A stretch of 49,002 nucleotides of DNA from assembly GCF_029167375.1 (NCBI RefSeq), contig NZ_JARFTP010000030.1, forward strand, positions 1 through 49,002. The letters are read 5' to 3'. The stretch is from Tsukamurella sp. 8F (lineage in GTDB: Bacteria > Actinomycetota > Actinomycetes > Mycobacteriales > Mycobacteriaceae). Each line of letters opens with the position of its first letter. The stretch's first letter is position 1. The position numbers and the translations under genes were made by a program. The notes below the pieces were generated by a model. The model had not been told where the DNA came from. It worked only from the letters and a program-made list of their open reading frames with translations, and made no database searches. This document shows positions 9,120-17,773 of this stretch, piece after piece.

Positions 9120-9495
9120 GATTCCTCGGGTGTCTGTATGACCCGAGCGCGCGGATAGACGTGTGCCGCGGCTGCGGGCGGAAGGGGATGTCTGGGCTTA
9201 CTCGAAGACGCCGATGATCGGCGGCGTCAGGCCTGACACATTCGACAGAACAGACGAACCATGGGGAGACGGCAACCCAGCGCGACGGTCTCATAGCCGA
9301 CGCGCAGATGTGCCTGATGACTCCCGGTCATACCGATGAAGATAACACCGCTCGTACCGCACCGCTCAAGCCCACGCACCGGATTGCGACTCGCGTCACA
9401 TCCGAGTGTGCCCTGGAACCCACCTGCGAGGCGCCCGAAACGCCTCGCCGGCGAGGCCGCCGGCTCGGAACCATCGGGCCCGTCTGCATCAACAG
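9120..9495. other. Non-coding region between ROK regulator and ABC-F leader, with stacked palindromes
   Basis: No convincing gene lies here; the frames open in this stretch lack ribosome-binding sites and typical codon use. It contains two adjacent perfect palindromes about 90-118 bases upstream of the ROK start: GCCGAT-G-ATCGGC (9210-9222) nested in a 7-bp hairpin GACGCCG/CGGCGTC (9207-9228), and GTCAGGCCTGAC (9226-9237). These could be an operator for the ROK protein or for the divergent ABC-F transcript. Confidence 0.45.
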
Positions 9496-9533
9496 AAAAA
9501 GCGTGGACGCCGCTACACCCCGGCATGTACGGT
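9496..9533 (+). promoter_or_regulatory. Candidate WhiB7-type promoter of the ABC-F gene
   Basis: AAAAA (9496-9500) lies exactly 3 bases upstream of a -35-like TGGACG (9504-9509), followed by an 18-base spacer and -10 TACGGT (9528-9533). An A/T-rich element about 3 bp upstream of the -35 is the known signature of WhiB7-activated promoters, and ABC-F genes belong to that regulon in mycobacteria. Predicted transcription start is 9540-9541. This is an inference from spacing alone. Confidence 0.45.
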
Positions 9534-9540
9534 CGTCGCC

Positions 9541-9552
9541 GTGCTCTCCTGA
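9541..9552 (+). CDS. Candidate leaderless three-codon upstream ORF (fM-L-S)
   Basis: GTG CTC TCC TGA begins exactly 7 bases after the TACGGT -10 element, the same spacing seen at a dozen leaderless genes in this window. If transcribed from 9541, ribosomes would initiate on the first base. Ribosome behaviour on this minimal uORF could set folding of the leader hairpin downstream, as in ribosome-mediated attenuation of antibiotic-resistance genes. Short enough to occur by chance; confidence is low. Confidence 0.3.
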   Translation: MLS

Positions 9553-9600
9553 CGCGCTTCGTCCCCCGTATCTGCACCGTTGATCTGTGCGCGATAAGCC

Positions 9601-9634
9601 CGCGCGACGATCAGCGCCCCGGGATCGTCGCGCG
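9601..9634 (+). promoter_or_regulatory. Perfect 12-bp hairpin in ABC-F leader
   Basis: CGCGCGACGATC (9601-9612) pairs perfectly with GATCGTCGCGCG (9623-9634) around a 10-base loop. A smaller ACAC-GGC-GTGT hairpin follows at 9637-9647. The stem ends 43 bases before the ABC-F start codon. No U-tract follows, so an antiterminator/sequestrator or an RNA-stability role is as plausible as termination. Confidence 0.55.
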
Positions 9635-9677
9635 CCACACGGCGTGTCGGCCCGGGTGTCCTCGCCCCAGGAGAGCC

Positions 9678-11264
9678 ATGAGTACCTCCCCCACCGTGTC
9701 AGCCCTGAGCTTCTCCTGGCCGGACGGCACGCCCGTTCTGCGCGACGTCTCGTTCACCGTCCCCGCGGGTCGCGCATCGCTCGTAGGCGCGAACGGCGCA
9801 GGCAAGTCCACGCTGCTGCGCCTGCTCGCGGGCCAGCTCACCCCGACCAGTGGGTCGATCAGCGATGTCGGGATCGCCGGGTACGTCCCGCAACGCCCGC
9901 AGGCCCGACCCGCGGCTCCTCTCGCCGAGGCTCTCGGCGTATCCGAGCCCCTCAACGCGCTGCGCCGCATCGAGGCCGGCTCGACCGACTCCGCCGACTT
10001 CGACGCCGTCGGCGAGGACTGGGATGTCGCCGAGCGCGCCGCGGCCACCCTCGACGGTCTCGGCCTCGCACGCCTCGGGGGCGCGACCGCCCTCGACCGT
10101 CCCCTCGGGACCCTCTCGGGCGGCGAGGCCACCCTGGTCGCGATCGCGGGCCGACTGCTGCAGCGTCCGGACACCCTCCTGCTCGACGAACCCACGAACA
10201 ACCTCGACGCCCGCGCCCGCGGGCTGCTCGTCGATGCGCTGCAGGCGTTCGCCGGTAGCGTCCTCGTCGTCTCGCACGACCTCGAACTGTTGGAACGCAT
10301 GAGCGCAACGGTCGAGCTCTACCGCGGTCGGGTCCGCGTGTTCGGCGGCCCGTACTCGCATTACCGCGAGGTACTGGCCGCCGAGCAGGCCGCAGCGGAG
10401 CAGGCCGTCGTCACCGCTCGCGACGATCTACGTATCCAGCGGCGGCAGCTCGCCGAGAATCAGACCAAGCTGGCGCGCCGGGCACGCACTGCGCGAAAGG
10501 CGGAGGCGGAGAAGCGGGTACCGAAGATCGTCGCGGGGCTCCGCAAGAACGCCGCCGAGGTGTCGGCCGGGAAACTGAAGAACCTGCAGGAGGATCGCGT
10601 GGACGCCGCGCGAGACGCCCTAGACGCCGCAGGCGAGAATGTGCGCGACGACCGCGCGGTGCGCATCTCACTGCCGGAGCCCGGGCCGACGGGACGCGGG
10701 CCGATCATCGACCTGGACGACCCGTGCATCGGCCGCCTGCGCATCGACGCCGGTGACCGCGTCGCCCTCGCCGGGCCCAACGGAACGGGCAAGACGACCC
10801 TGCTGCGGGCCGGGCTCGACGACGCCACCACCCGCGGCCGCGCGGTGGGTTACGTTCCGCAAGACCTGCACTTCCCGGACGAGTCGGCGTCCCTGATCGA
10901 CTGCGTCATGCGTCCCGCTCGCTTCGCTCCCGACTCCGGACGAGGGGAACGCCCCGACCTGGGCGCGGAGCCTGCGCATGCTGCTCTCGCCCGGATGCTG
11001 TTCCGCGGCAGGCAGTCCGAACGCACCGTCGGCTCCCTGTCGGGCGGCGAACGACTGCGACTCGCGCTGGCGCTGGCGCTCCTGCCCGACCCCGCACCGA
11101 CGCTGCTTGCCCTGGACGAGCCGACCAACAACCTGGATGTGCCCTCCGTCGAACTCCTCGTGGAGGCGCTCGACGACTGGAAGGGCGCCCTCGTGATCGT
11201 CTCGCACGACGCGGAGTTCATACGGCGCCTTCGGATCACGCGCCGGATCGAGCTCAGCGAGTGA
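9678..11264 (+). CDS. ABC-F family ATPase (ribosome-associated)
   Basis: 528 residues with two ABC domains and no membrane segments, the ABC-F layout of ribosome-acting proteins (translation factors or antibiotic-protection proteins). Walker A motifs GANGAGKST and GPNGTGKTT, two LSGGE signatures and two Walker B/switch segments LLLDEPTNNLD and LLALDEPTNNLD are intact. The inter-domain linker (about residues 235-330) is charged and helical (RRARTARKAEAEKR). ATG 9678 has CAGGAGAG seven bases upstream; the frame stays open much further upstream, but that part is leader. The regulated-looking leader supports a resistance role (inference). It overlaps the converging AlkX-like gene by 11 bases. Confidence 0.9.
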   Translation: MSTSPTVSALSFSWPDGTPVLRDVSFTVPAGRASLVGANGAGKSTLLRLLAGQLTPTSGSISDVGIAGYVPQRPQARPAAPLAEALGVSEPLNALRRIEAGSTDSADFDAVGEDWDVAERAAATLDGLGLARLGGATALDRPLGTLSGGEATLVAIAGRLLQRPDTLLLDEPTNNLDARARGLLVDALQAFAGSVLVVSHDLELLERMSATVELYRGRVRVFGGPYSHYREVLAAEQAAAEQAVVTARDDLRIQRRQLAENQTKLARRARTARKAEAEKRVPKIVAGLRKNAAEVSAGKLKNLQEDRVDAARDALDAAGENVRDDRAVRISLPEPGPTGRGPIIDLDDPCIGRLRIDAGDRVALAGPNGTGKTTLLRAGLDDATTRGRAVGYVPQDLHFPDESASLIDCVMRPARFAPDSGRGERPDLGAEPAHAALARMLFRGRQSERTVGSLSGGERLRLALALALLPDPAPTLLALDEPTNNLDVPSVELLVEALDDWKGALVIVSHDAEFIRRLRITRRIELSE

Positions 11265-12411
11265 CAGTCGCCAGGCCGAGCCAGCCTGCGAAAGTCGCGA
11301 GTTCGGCGTCCAGCGCGTCGTCCGAGCCCTGAGTGTGTGCCCCCGGCTCCCACGTGACCTGGTGCACCAACAGCGTCCCGGCGATACGGTCGGCCTTGAG
11401 GTCGCAGCGTGCGACGAGGCGGTCTCCCAGGAGGAACGGCAGCACGTAATAGCCGTGCACGCGTTTCTCTTTCGGTGTGTAGATCTCGATGCGGTACCGG
11501 AAGTCGAACAGCGCTCGAGCACGCTCGCGCTGCCACACCACGGGGTCGAACGGGGACAGCAGCGCGCGGGCATCGATGCGGCGGGGCCGGCGCGCTTCGG
11601 CATGCACGTAGACCGGACCCTGCCAGTGCCCGCCGGGCACGTCGACCTCGAGCAACTCGCCCGATCTCAGCATCTCCTCGACGCCGGGCGCCGCCTCAGC
11701 GGTCGAGAGCCGGAAGTAGTCCCGGATGCACCGCACCGACCCTATCCCGACCGCCCGCGCGGACTGTCGGACGAGCTCGGCGATGGCGTCGTCGGGATCG
11801 ATGTCCGGCAGCTCCGGCAAGACCGCCTTCGTAAGGGCATACCGTCGCTCGAACTGCTGCGTGCGGCCTGCGCTGGTCACCTCGCCGATACGGAACAGGG
11901 TCTCGAGTCCCTCCTTGACCGCCGACCAGTTCCAGCCCCAGTGCGTCTTCTCCACTATCTGGTCGTGTTCCAGCTGCGCCTCCAGCTCGCGGGCCGTGAG
12001 CGGCGGCTGCGTCGCGAGCTCGCCCCGGATCCGGTCGAGCATGCCCGGGTGCCGCGCCTCGAACGACGCGACGCGCGCCAGGTTCCGGGCCGAGGTGTGC
12101 CGATACCGCAGCAGCGGCCACACATCGGGCGGGACCAGCGACGCCTCGTGCGCCCAGGTCTCGACGAGGCGCCGCGGGCTGCGGTCCCGCGCACGGTCCA
12201 GCAGCGCCGGGTCATACGCCCCGAGCCGCGAATACACCGGAAGATACTGGCTACGGGTCACTACGTTGACGCTGTCGATCTGCAGCAGTCGCAGGCGGTC
12301 TATCACCTTCTGCACATGCCGCATCGTCGGCTCGCCGCTGCCCGCGAACCCGGACTCGAAGCCCTGCGCCGCCAACGCGATGCGCCGCGCAGCCTCCCTG
12401 CTTATCCGCAC
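11254..12411 (-). CDS. AlkX/YcaQ-like winged-helix DNA glycosylase (AlkZ superfamily, HTH_42)
   Basis: 385 residues of the AlkZ-like superfamily that unhooks DNA crosslinks and removes alkylated bases. The catalytic-loop signature is Q44-I45-D46 in RLLQIDSVNVV, the QxD form of the E. coli YcaQ/AlkX subgroup rather than the QxQ of Streptomyces AlkZ. The rest (ETWAHEASLVP; WGWNWSAVKEGLETLFRIGEV; LLSPFDPVVWQRER; HGYYVLPFLLGDRLVARCDLKAD, given in parts) matches the family. GTG 12411 is chosen over GTG 12435 because TAGCCT lies 7 bases upstream, a leaderless start. Follows the MFS gene on the same strand. Confidence 0.87.
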   Translation of the reverse strand: MRISREAARRIALAAQGFESGFAGSGEPTMRHVQKVIDRLRLLQIDSVNVVTRSQYLPVYSRLGAYDPALLDRARDRSPRRLVETWAHEASLVPPDVWPLLRYRHTSARNLARVASFEARHPGMLDRIRGELATQPPLTARELEAQLEHDQIVEKTHWGWNWSAVKEGLETLFRIGEVTSAGRTQQFERRYALTKAVLPELPDIDPDDAIAELVRQSARAVGIGSVRCIRDYFRLSTAEAAPGVEEMLRSGELLEVDVPGGHWQGPVYVHAEARRPRRIDARALLSPFDPVVWQRERARALFDFRYRIEIYTPKEKRVHGYYVLPFLLGDRLVARCDLKADRIAGTLLVHQVTWEPGAHTQGSDDALDAELATFAGWLGLATVTR

Positions 12412-12471
12412 GAGCCCGAGGCTAGACCCACCCACCGACAGGTTTCGTGGGTCGGTCGCCGCCGCGTCACG

Positions 12472-13683
12472 TCAAGACCTTTCCCGCCCACGGTGCCCGC
12501 CGATCCTCCAGGCGACCAGGCCGACGATCGCGACGGACGCCCCGACGCCGCACACCGTCGGCCATCCGCCGGCCTGATAGGCGACCCCACCCAGCAACGA
12601 ACCGGACACGCCGCCAAGGAAATACGCGACCATGTAGGCGGTGGTGATACGCGAACGGGCATCCGGATCGAGCGCGTAGACGGCCGCCTGGTTGCACAGG
12701 TGGACGCCCTGCACACCGAGGTCGAAGGCGAGCAGTCCGACCACCAGGAGCACGACGGAGCGCCCACCCGCGAGAAGCAGCGCCCACCCCGCGAGCTGGA
12801 CTATCCATGCAAGGTAGGTCGCACGGTCGCCGTGACCGCGGTCTGCGAGGCGCCCGAACACCGGCGCCCCGAGCGCTCCGGCGATGCCCGCGACACCGAA
12901 CAGTCCGATCGCCGCGTCGGAGAGATGGTAGCCGGAACCCTGTTCGCCGGACAGCAGGAAGGCGATCGACGTCCACAGCAGGCTGAAGCCGCCCATGGTG
13001 AGCGCACCCAGCAGCATCCGGATACGCAGCACGGGCTCTCGCCGGATCAAGACGGCGACCGAGAGCAGAAGCCGCCCATACGAATCGGGCGGTGCCGACG
13101 ATGCGGTACGCGGGGCGACGGCGAGGACTGCCACAGCCATCGTGGCCTGCAGCAGTGCGGCGACGACGAGTACCGTCCGCCACCCGCCGAACTCGGCGAC
13201 GACGCCCGACAGAATCCGTGAACCGAGAATGCCGATGAGGAGTCCGCTCATCACTCGGCCGACCACCGCGCCGCGTTCCTCGGGCGCCGCCAGCACCGAC
13301 GCCCAGGGGACGACCACTTGCGCCGCCGCGGCGCTCACGCCGGTCGCGGCGACCAGGACGAGGAGCACCGCCAGGCCAGGCGCGGCCGCCGACCCGGCAA
13401 GGGCGACTCCCGATGCAAGCAGCAGACCGACGACGAGGCGGCGCCGGTCGACGAAGTCCCCCAGCGGCACGACGAGCGCCAATCCCAGCAGGTATCCCAC
13501 CTGGGTCACGCTGATGACGGTTCCGGCCACCGAGGCCGGTACACCGTAGTCCCGGCCGATGTCGTGCAGCAGGGGCTGCAGGTAGTAGAGGCAACCGGCA
13601 GATGAGCCGGCCGTGATCGCGAAGAGCAGAACGAGGCGCGCGCCGAGGCGCCGAGTACCCGTGGCGCCGGTGGTCGTTGTCAT
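12472..13683 (-). CDS. MFS transporter, YnfM-like
   Basis: 403 residues with about 12 hydrophobic helices and the MFS cytoplasmic loop motif GDFVDRRRLV after helix 2; a second such loop, GRLADRGHGD, follows helix 8. Residue pattern (SAGCLYYLQPLLHDIG) resembles the YnfM/arabinose-efflux-like drug/proton antiporter group. Divergent from a LysR gene 81 bases away, the usual arrangement for a regulated efflux pump. The substrate is unknown. Confidence 0.85.
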   Translation of the reverse strand: MTTTTGATGTRRLGARLVLLFAITAGSSAGCLYYLQPLLHDIGRDYGVPASVAGTVISVTQVGYLLGLALVVPLGDFVDRRRLVVGLLLASGVALAGSAAAPGLAVLLVLVAATGVSAAAAQVVVPWASVLAAPEERGAVVGRVMSGLLIGILGSRILSGVVAEFGGWRTVLVVAALLQATMAVAVLAVAPRTASSAPPDSYGRLLLSVAVLIRREPVLRIRMLLGALTMGGFSLLWTSIAFLLSGEQGSGYHLSDAAIGLFGVAGIAGALGAPVFGRLADRGHGDRATYLAWIVQLAGWALLLAGGRSVVLLVVGLLAFDLGVQGVHLCNQAAVYALDPDARSRITTAYMVAYFLGGVSGSLLGGVAYQAGGWPTVCGVGASVAIVGLVAWRIGGHRGRERS

Positions 13684-13764
13684 GTGCTCGATCGTGCCGT
13701 CGGCATGTCACTAAGAAAAGCGATAGATTTCGATACCGACATCGATATCAGAGATAGGTTTCCC
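13684..13764. promoter_or_regulatory. MFS/LysR shared promoter with CGATA repeats
   Basis: This A/T-rich 81-base spacer (if LysR starts at 13765) carries CGATA three times (13721, 13731, 13743) and a perfect inverted repeat TCGAT-N6-ATCGA (13730-13745). Repeated half-sites on one face of the helix are typical for LysR binding between a regulator and its divergent target. Operator role is inferred. Confidence 0.5.
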
Positions 13765-14634
13765 GTGGAACTCCGTCAGCTCGAGTGCTTCATCGCGTGC
13801 CACGAGCACGGGACCTTCACAGCGGCAGCTCGCTCGCTGCACATGGTGCAGTCGGCTGTGTCGGCGTCGGTCGCCAAACTGGAACGCGAGGTGGGCACCC
13901 GTCTCTTCGACCGGACGCCGACGGTCCTGCGCCTGACCCCGGCGGGCGAGGCCGCGCTCGAGCCGGCCCGCCTCGCACTGACGGCGCGCCAGCGCGTACA
14001 GGACGCGATCACGACGGCGAAGGGCGAGGTGACGGGCACCGTCGTCGTCGGGGCCCTGGTGAACGTGCACGGCTTCGACCTGGCACACGCGTTCGCCGAG
14101 GTCCACCGGATACACCCGCGCGTAGCGATCGCGATGCGGCAGAACCCGCGCGGCAGCGTCGGTAACACCCAGGGGCTCGTCAACGGCGAGCTCGACCTGG
14201 CGCTGGTGGCGGCGCACAACGTGGACAGCCGCATCACGTACGAGGAGCTGCTCGCCGAGCCCTTCGTACTCGTAACCGCATCGGACCATCCATTGGCCGG
14301 GGGCGCCTTCACCACCCGGGACCTCGCGGCGGAGCGGTTCATCGACTTCCCCCCGGGATGGGGTACTCGCACGCAGATCGATACCGCGATACCGCACCGA
14401 GACAGCGTGATCGAGGTCGCCGACCAGGGTTTCGCGATCCAGCTGGCGGCCAAGGGGTTCGGCGTGACCCTGGTGCCGCGCTCGGTCGCGGAATCGATAC
14501 CGGGCACCGCGATCGCCCACTGGCACGCCGACCCACTGATCTGGCGGATGGGCGTCGCCTGGCGCGCTGCGCTCACCCCTTCGGCGGCGACGCGTGCGGT
14601 GATCGATTCGCTACTCGCATTGCACGACAGATGA
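13765..14634 (+). CDS. LysR-family transcriptional regulator
   Basis: 289 residues from GTG 13765 (VELRQLECFIACHEHGTF). The N-terminal winged helix (TAAARSLHMVQSAVSASVAKLE) is a classic LysR DNA-binding domain; the rest is a periplasmic-binding-like effector domain. ATG 13684 is in frame but would add 27 residues with no LysR similarity and would place the operator-like repeats inside the gene. Likely controls the divergent MFS pump. Its stop lies 2 bases from the converging lyase gene. Confidence 0.88.
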   Translation: MELRQLECFIACHEHGTFTAAARSLHMVQSAVSASVAKLEREVGTRLFDRTPTVLRLTPAGEAALEPARLALTARQRVQDAITTAKGEVTGTVVVGALVNVHGFDLAHAFAEVHRIHPRVAIAMRQNPRGSVGNTQGLVNGELDLALVAAHNVDSRITYEELLAEPFVLVTASDHPLAGGAFTTRDLAAERFIDFPPGWGTRTQIDTAIPHRDSVIEVADQGFAIQLAAKGFGVTLVPRSVAESIPGTAIAHWHADPLIWRMGVAWRAALTPSAATRAVIDSLLALHDR

Positions 14635-14636
14635 TC

Positions 14637-15482
14637 TCACGGATCGATGCCGAGATCACGGGCGAGCGCATCGATCTTCTCCGCGCGATGCAGGCGCGGC
14701 CGATCACTGCCATCCCGCACCACGCGCCCGCGAGCGTTGAACTCCTGCAGGAATTCCCGTGCCCAGACGATGTCCGACACGGTGGGACTGATGCACTCGT
14801 TGATGACGGGCAACTGCCGGCGGTCGAGGCAGAGCTTGCCCGTCATACCCATCGCGACCGCGCTCTCCGACTGGTCCCGCACCACCGGATGGCTGGTGCT
14901 CACCGTCGGACCGTCGATCGGACCCGGCAGCCTCCCGACGGCGCTCGCCGAGACCAGGCGTGAACGAGGGTAGGCCATGGCGAGATCGGTTGCGCCCGCG
15001 CCGGTATCGCGCCGATAGTCGCCGCTGCCGAACGCAAGCCGGAACACGCCTCGCGCCTGCGCTATGGCTACCGCGTTCTCGATCCCGGCCGCCGACTCGA
15101 CCAGCGCGACGACGGGTGTCACGCCGCCGAGGCGGTCGAACGTCTCGGTCACCTGCTCCGGGGTCTCCGCCTTGGCGAGCACGACTCCGGCCAGCCCTGT
15201 GCGGCCACGGAGCGCGTCCAGGTCGTCCGCCCAGAAATCACCGGACCGCTGGTTGACCCGCGCCCACGCCCGCCCGCCGCCTGCAAGCCACTCGACCACG
15301 TACCCCCGAGCCTCCGACTTGAAGCTCTGGTCGACGCCGTCCTCGAGGTCGAGGATCACCTGATCCGCGCGCGACGCGACCGCGGGATCGAACGCGTCGC
15401 GGTCACGCGCCGAGACGAGCAGCCACGATCGCGAGATCTCCGCGGGTACGGCGTGGGCGTCGGGCGCGGGGGCGTGCATCAC
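14637..15482 (-). CDS. HpcH/HpaI aldolase / CitE-like CoA-ester lyase
   Basis: 281 residues of the CitE-like TIM-barrel family, which cleaves or forms C-C bonds in CoA esters such as malyl- or citramalyl-CoA. Metal and substrate residues appear in VILDLEDGVD, AWARVN, ALVESAAGIENA and FGSGDYRRDTG. GTG 15482 (or ATG 15479) has AAGGAGAG upstream. A close paralogue sits at 47926-48861. Lies 102 bases downstream of the Nudix gene on the same strand. Confidence 0.88.
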   Translation of the reverse strand: MMHAPAPDAHAVPAEISRSWLLVSARDRDAFDPAVASRADQVILDLEDGVDQSFKSEARGYVVEWLAGGGRAWARVNQRSGDFWADDLDALRGRTGLAGVVLAKAETPEQVTETFDRLGGVTPVVALVESAAGIENAVAIAQARGVFRLAFGSGDYRRDTGAGATDLAMAYPRSRLVSASAVGRLPGPIDGPTVSTSHPVVRDQSESAVAMGMTGKLCLDRRQLPVINECISPTVSDIVWAREFLQEFNARGRVVRDGSDRPRLHRAEKIDALARDLGIDP

Positions 15483-15584
15483 GAGGGCTCTCCTTGCGGT
15501 CGGGCGGCGGTCCCTCCATCGTCACAGTCTCGCGCCATACGCACCAGTAGCGGCCGGCACCGACGGACCCGTACCCCACCGGCA

Positions 15585-15992
15585 TCAGCGCACGGCGTCC
15601 AGCCGGCGCAGTTCTGGGAACAGGTAGAGCGCGAGCATCGGCGCCACGTTCTGGCCCGCATGGGCGGCGGGATCGATCCAGCGGAGCTCGGCGATCTCCG
15701 CCGCCGCAACGGGATTCACTCGCCTATCGGTCGAGTACACAGTCGAGTCGATATCGGTGTCCGGCTCGTTCGCCGCGGGCCCCCGCCACGCGACCACCAG
15801 TTGTAGCTCCTCGGGATCGAGCGCGACGCCGAGTTCCTCGTCGATCTCCCGGACTGCGCAGGCGCGCGGCGACTCCCCGGGCTCGAGCTTGCCGCCGGGC
15901 AGCATGAACGCGTCGGTGCCACGCTTGCGCACCGTGAGCACGCGGCCGTCGCCGTCCCGGAAACACACCGCAGCCACCGTGAGTACATCCAT
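15585..15992 (-). CDS. Nudix hydrolase
   Basis: 135 residues with an intact Nudix box GGKLEPGESPRACAVREIDEELG (residues ~38-60, read in two parts GGKLEPGESPRACA and VREIDEELG), giving Mg-dependent hydrolysis of a nucleoside diphosphate linked to another moiety; MutT/house-cleaning type. ATG 15992 (MDVLTVAAVC) starts the first beta strand; ATG 15998 is two codons upstream. The open frame to 16091 adds unrelated residues. Substrate unknown. Confidence 0.85.
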   Translation of the reverse strand: MDVLTVAAVCFRDGDGRVLTVRKRGTDAFMLPGGKLEPGESPRACAVREIDEELGVALDPEELQLVVAWRGPAANEPDTDIDSTVYSTDRRVNPVAAAEIAELRWIDPAAHAGQNVAPMLALYLFPELRRLDAVR

Positions 15993-16081
15993 GACCATCA
16001 GGATGCCAGGTCGAAAGCACCGGGCGGATCCGCGTAGTCCTACTCGAGCCACGACGCTCCGGCCCAGGCACACTCGACTGC

Positions 16082-16369
16082 ATGAGTACAACGACTCCGG
16101 TCGCGAAGACCACCGCCGCCTTCTACATCCAGTCCGTAATCGCGTTCGCCGTGTCCTCCGGCGCGCTCGTCATCGGAGCGTTCTACCTACCCATGGACCC
16201 GTGGCAGCGCGGCTTCCTCGTGGTGGCGACACTGTTCCTCATCACCAGCTGCTTCAATCTCGCCAAGGTGATCCGCGACCGGGAGGAGGCGAACAGTGTC
16301 CGTGTCCGGATCGACGAGGCGCGCATGGACAGACTGATCGCCGAGCACGACCCGCTCCGCGCCGCCTAG
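16082..16369 (+). CDS. YiaA/YiaB two-helix inner-membrane protein
   Basis: 95 residues with two membrane helices (AAFYIQSVIAFAVSSGALVIG and RGFLVVATLFLITSCFNLA) and a charged C-terminal helix. The FYIQS start of helix 1 is characteristic of the YiaA/YiaB domain. Function is not established in the family. Divergent from the Nudix gene and convergent with sdaA. Confidence 0.8.
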   Translation: MSTTTPVAKTTAAFYIQSVIAFAVSSGALVIGAFYLPMDPWQRGFLVVATLFLITSCFNLAKVIRDREEANSVRVRIDEARMDRLIAEHDPLRAA

Positions 16370-16383
16370 CACGCTTCCCGCAC

Positions 16384-17742
<1,359 letters not shown>

Positions 17743-17773
17743 ACATCGAATCTAGTCCGCTTACAGTGTCTGC
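17743..17773. promoter_or_regulatory. 31-bp divergent leaderless promoter pair (sdaA / adenylate cyclase)
   Basis: Two -10 elements face apart inside 31 bases: TAGATT on the minus strand (17754-17749) 6 bases before the sdaA GTG, and TACAGT on the plus strand (17762-17767) 6 bases before the cyclase ATG. They are 7 bases apart, so each -35 region must lie within the opposite gene and both promoters cannot be occupied at once. Confidence 0.65.

Noticed and set aside
9336-9677. In-frame N-terminal extension of the ABC-F protein (including an Arg/Cys-rich segment from ATG 9525)
   Set aside because: No ribosome-binding site, no similarity to ABC-F N-termini, and it would run through the promoter and hairpin; ATG 9678 has a good ribosome-binding site and begins the fold.
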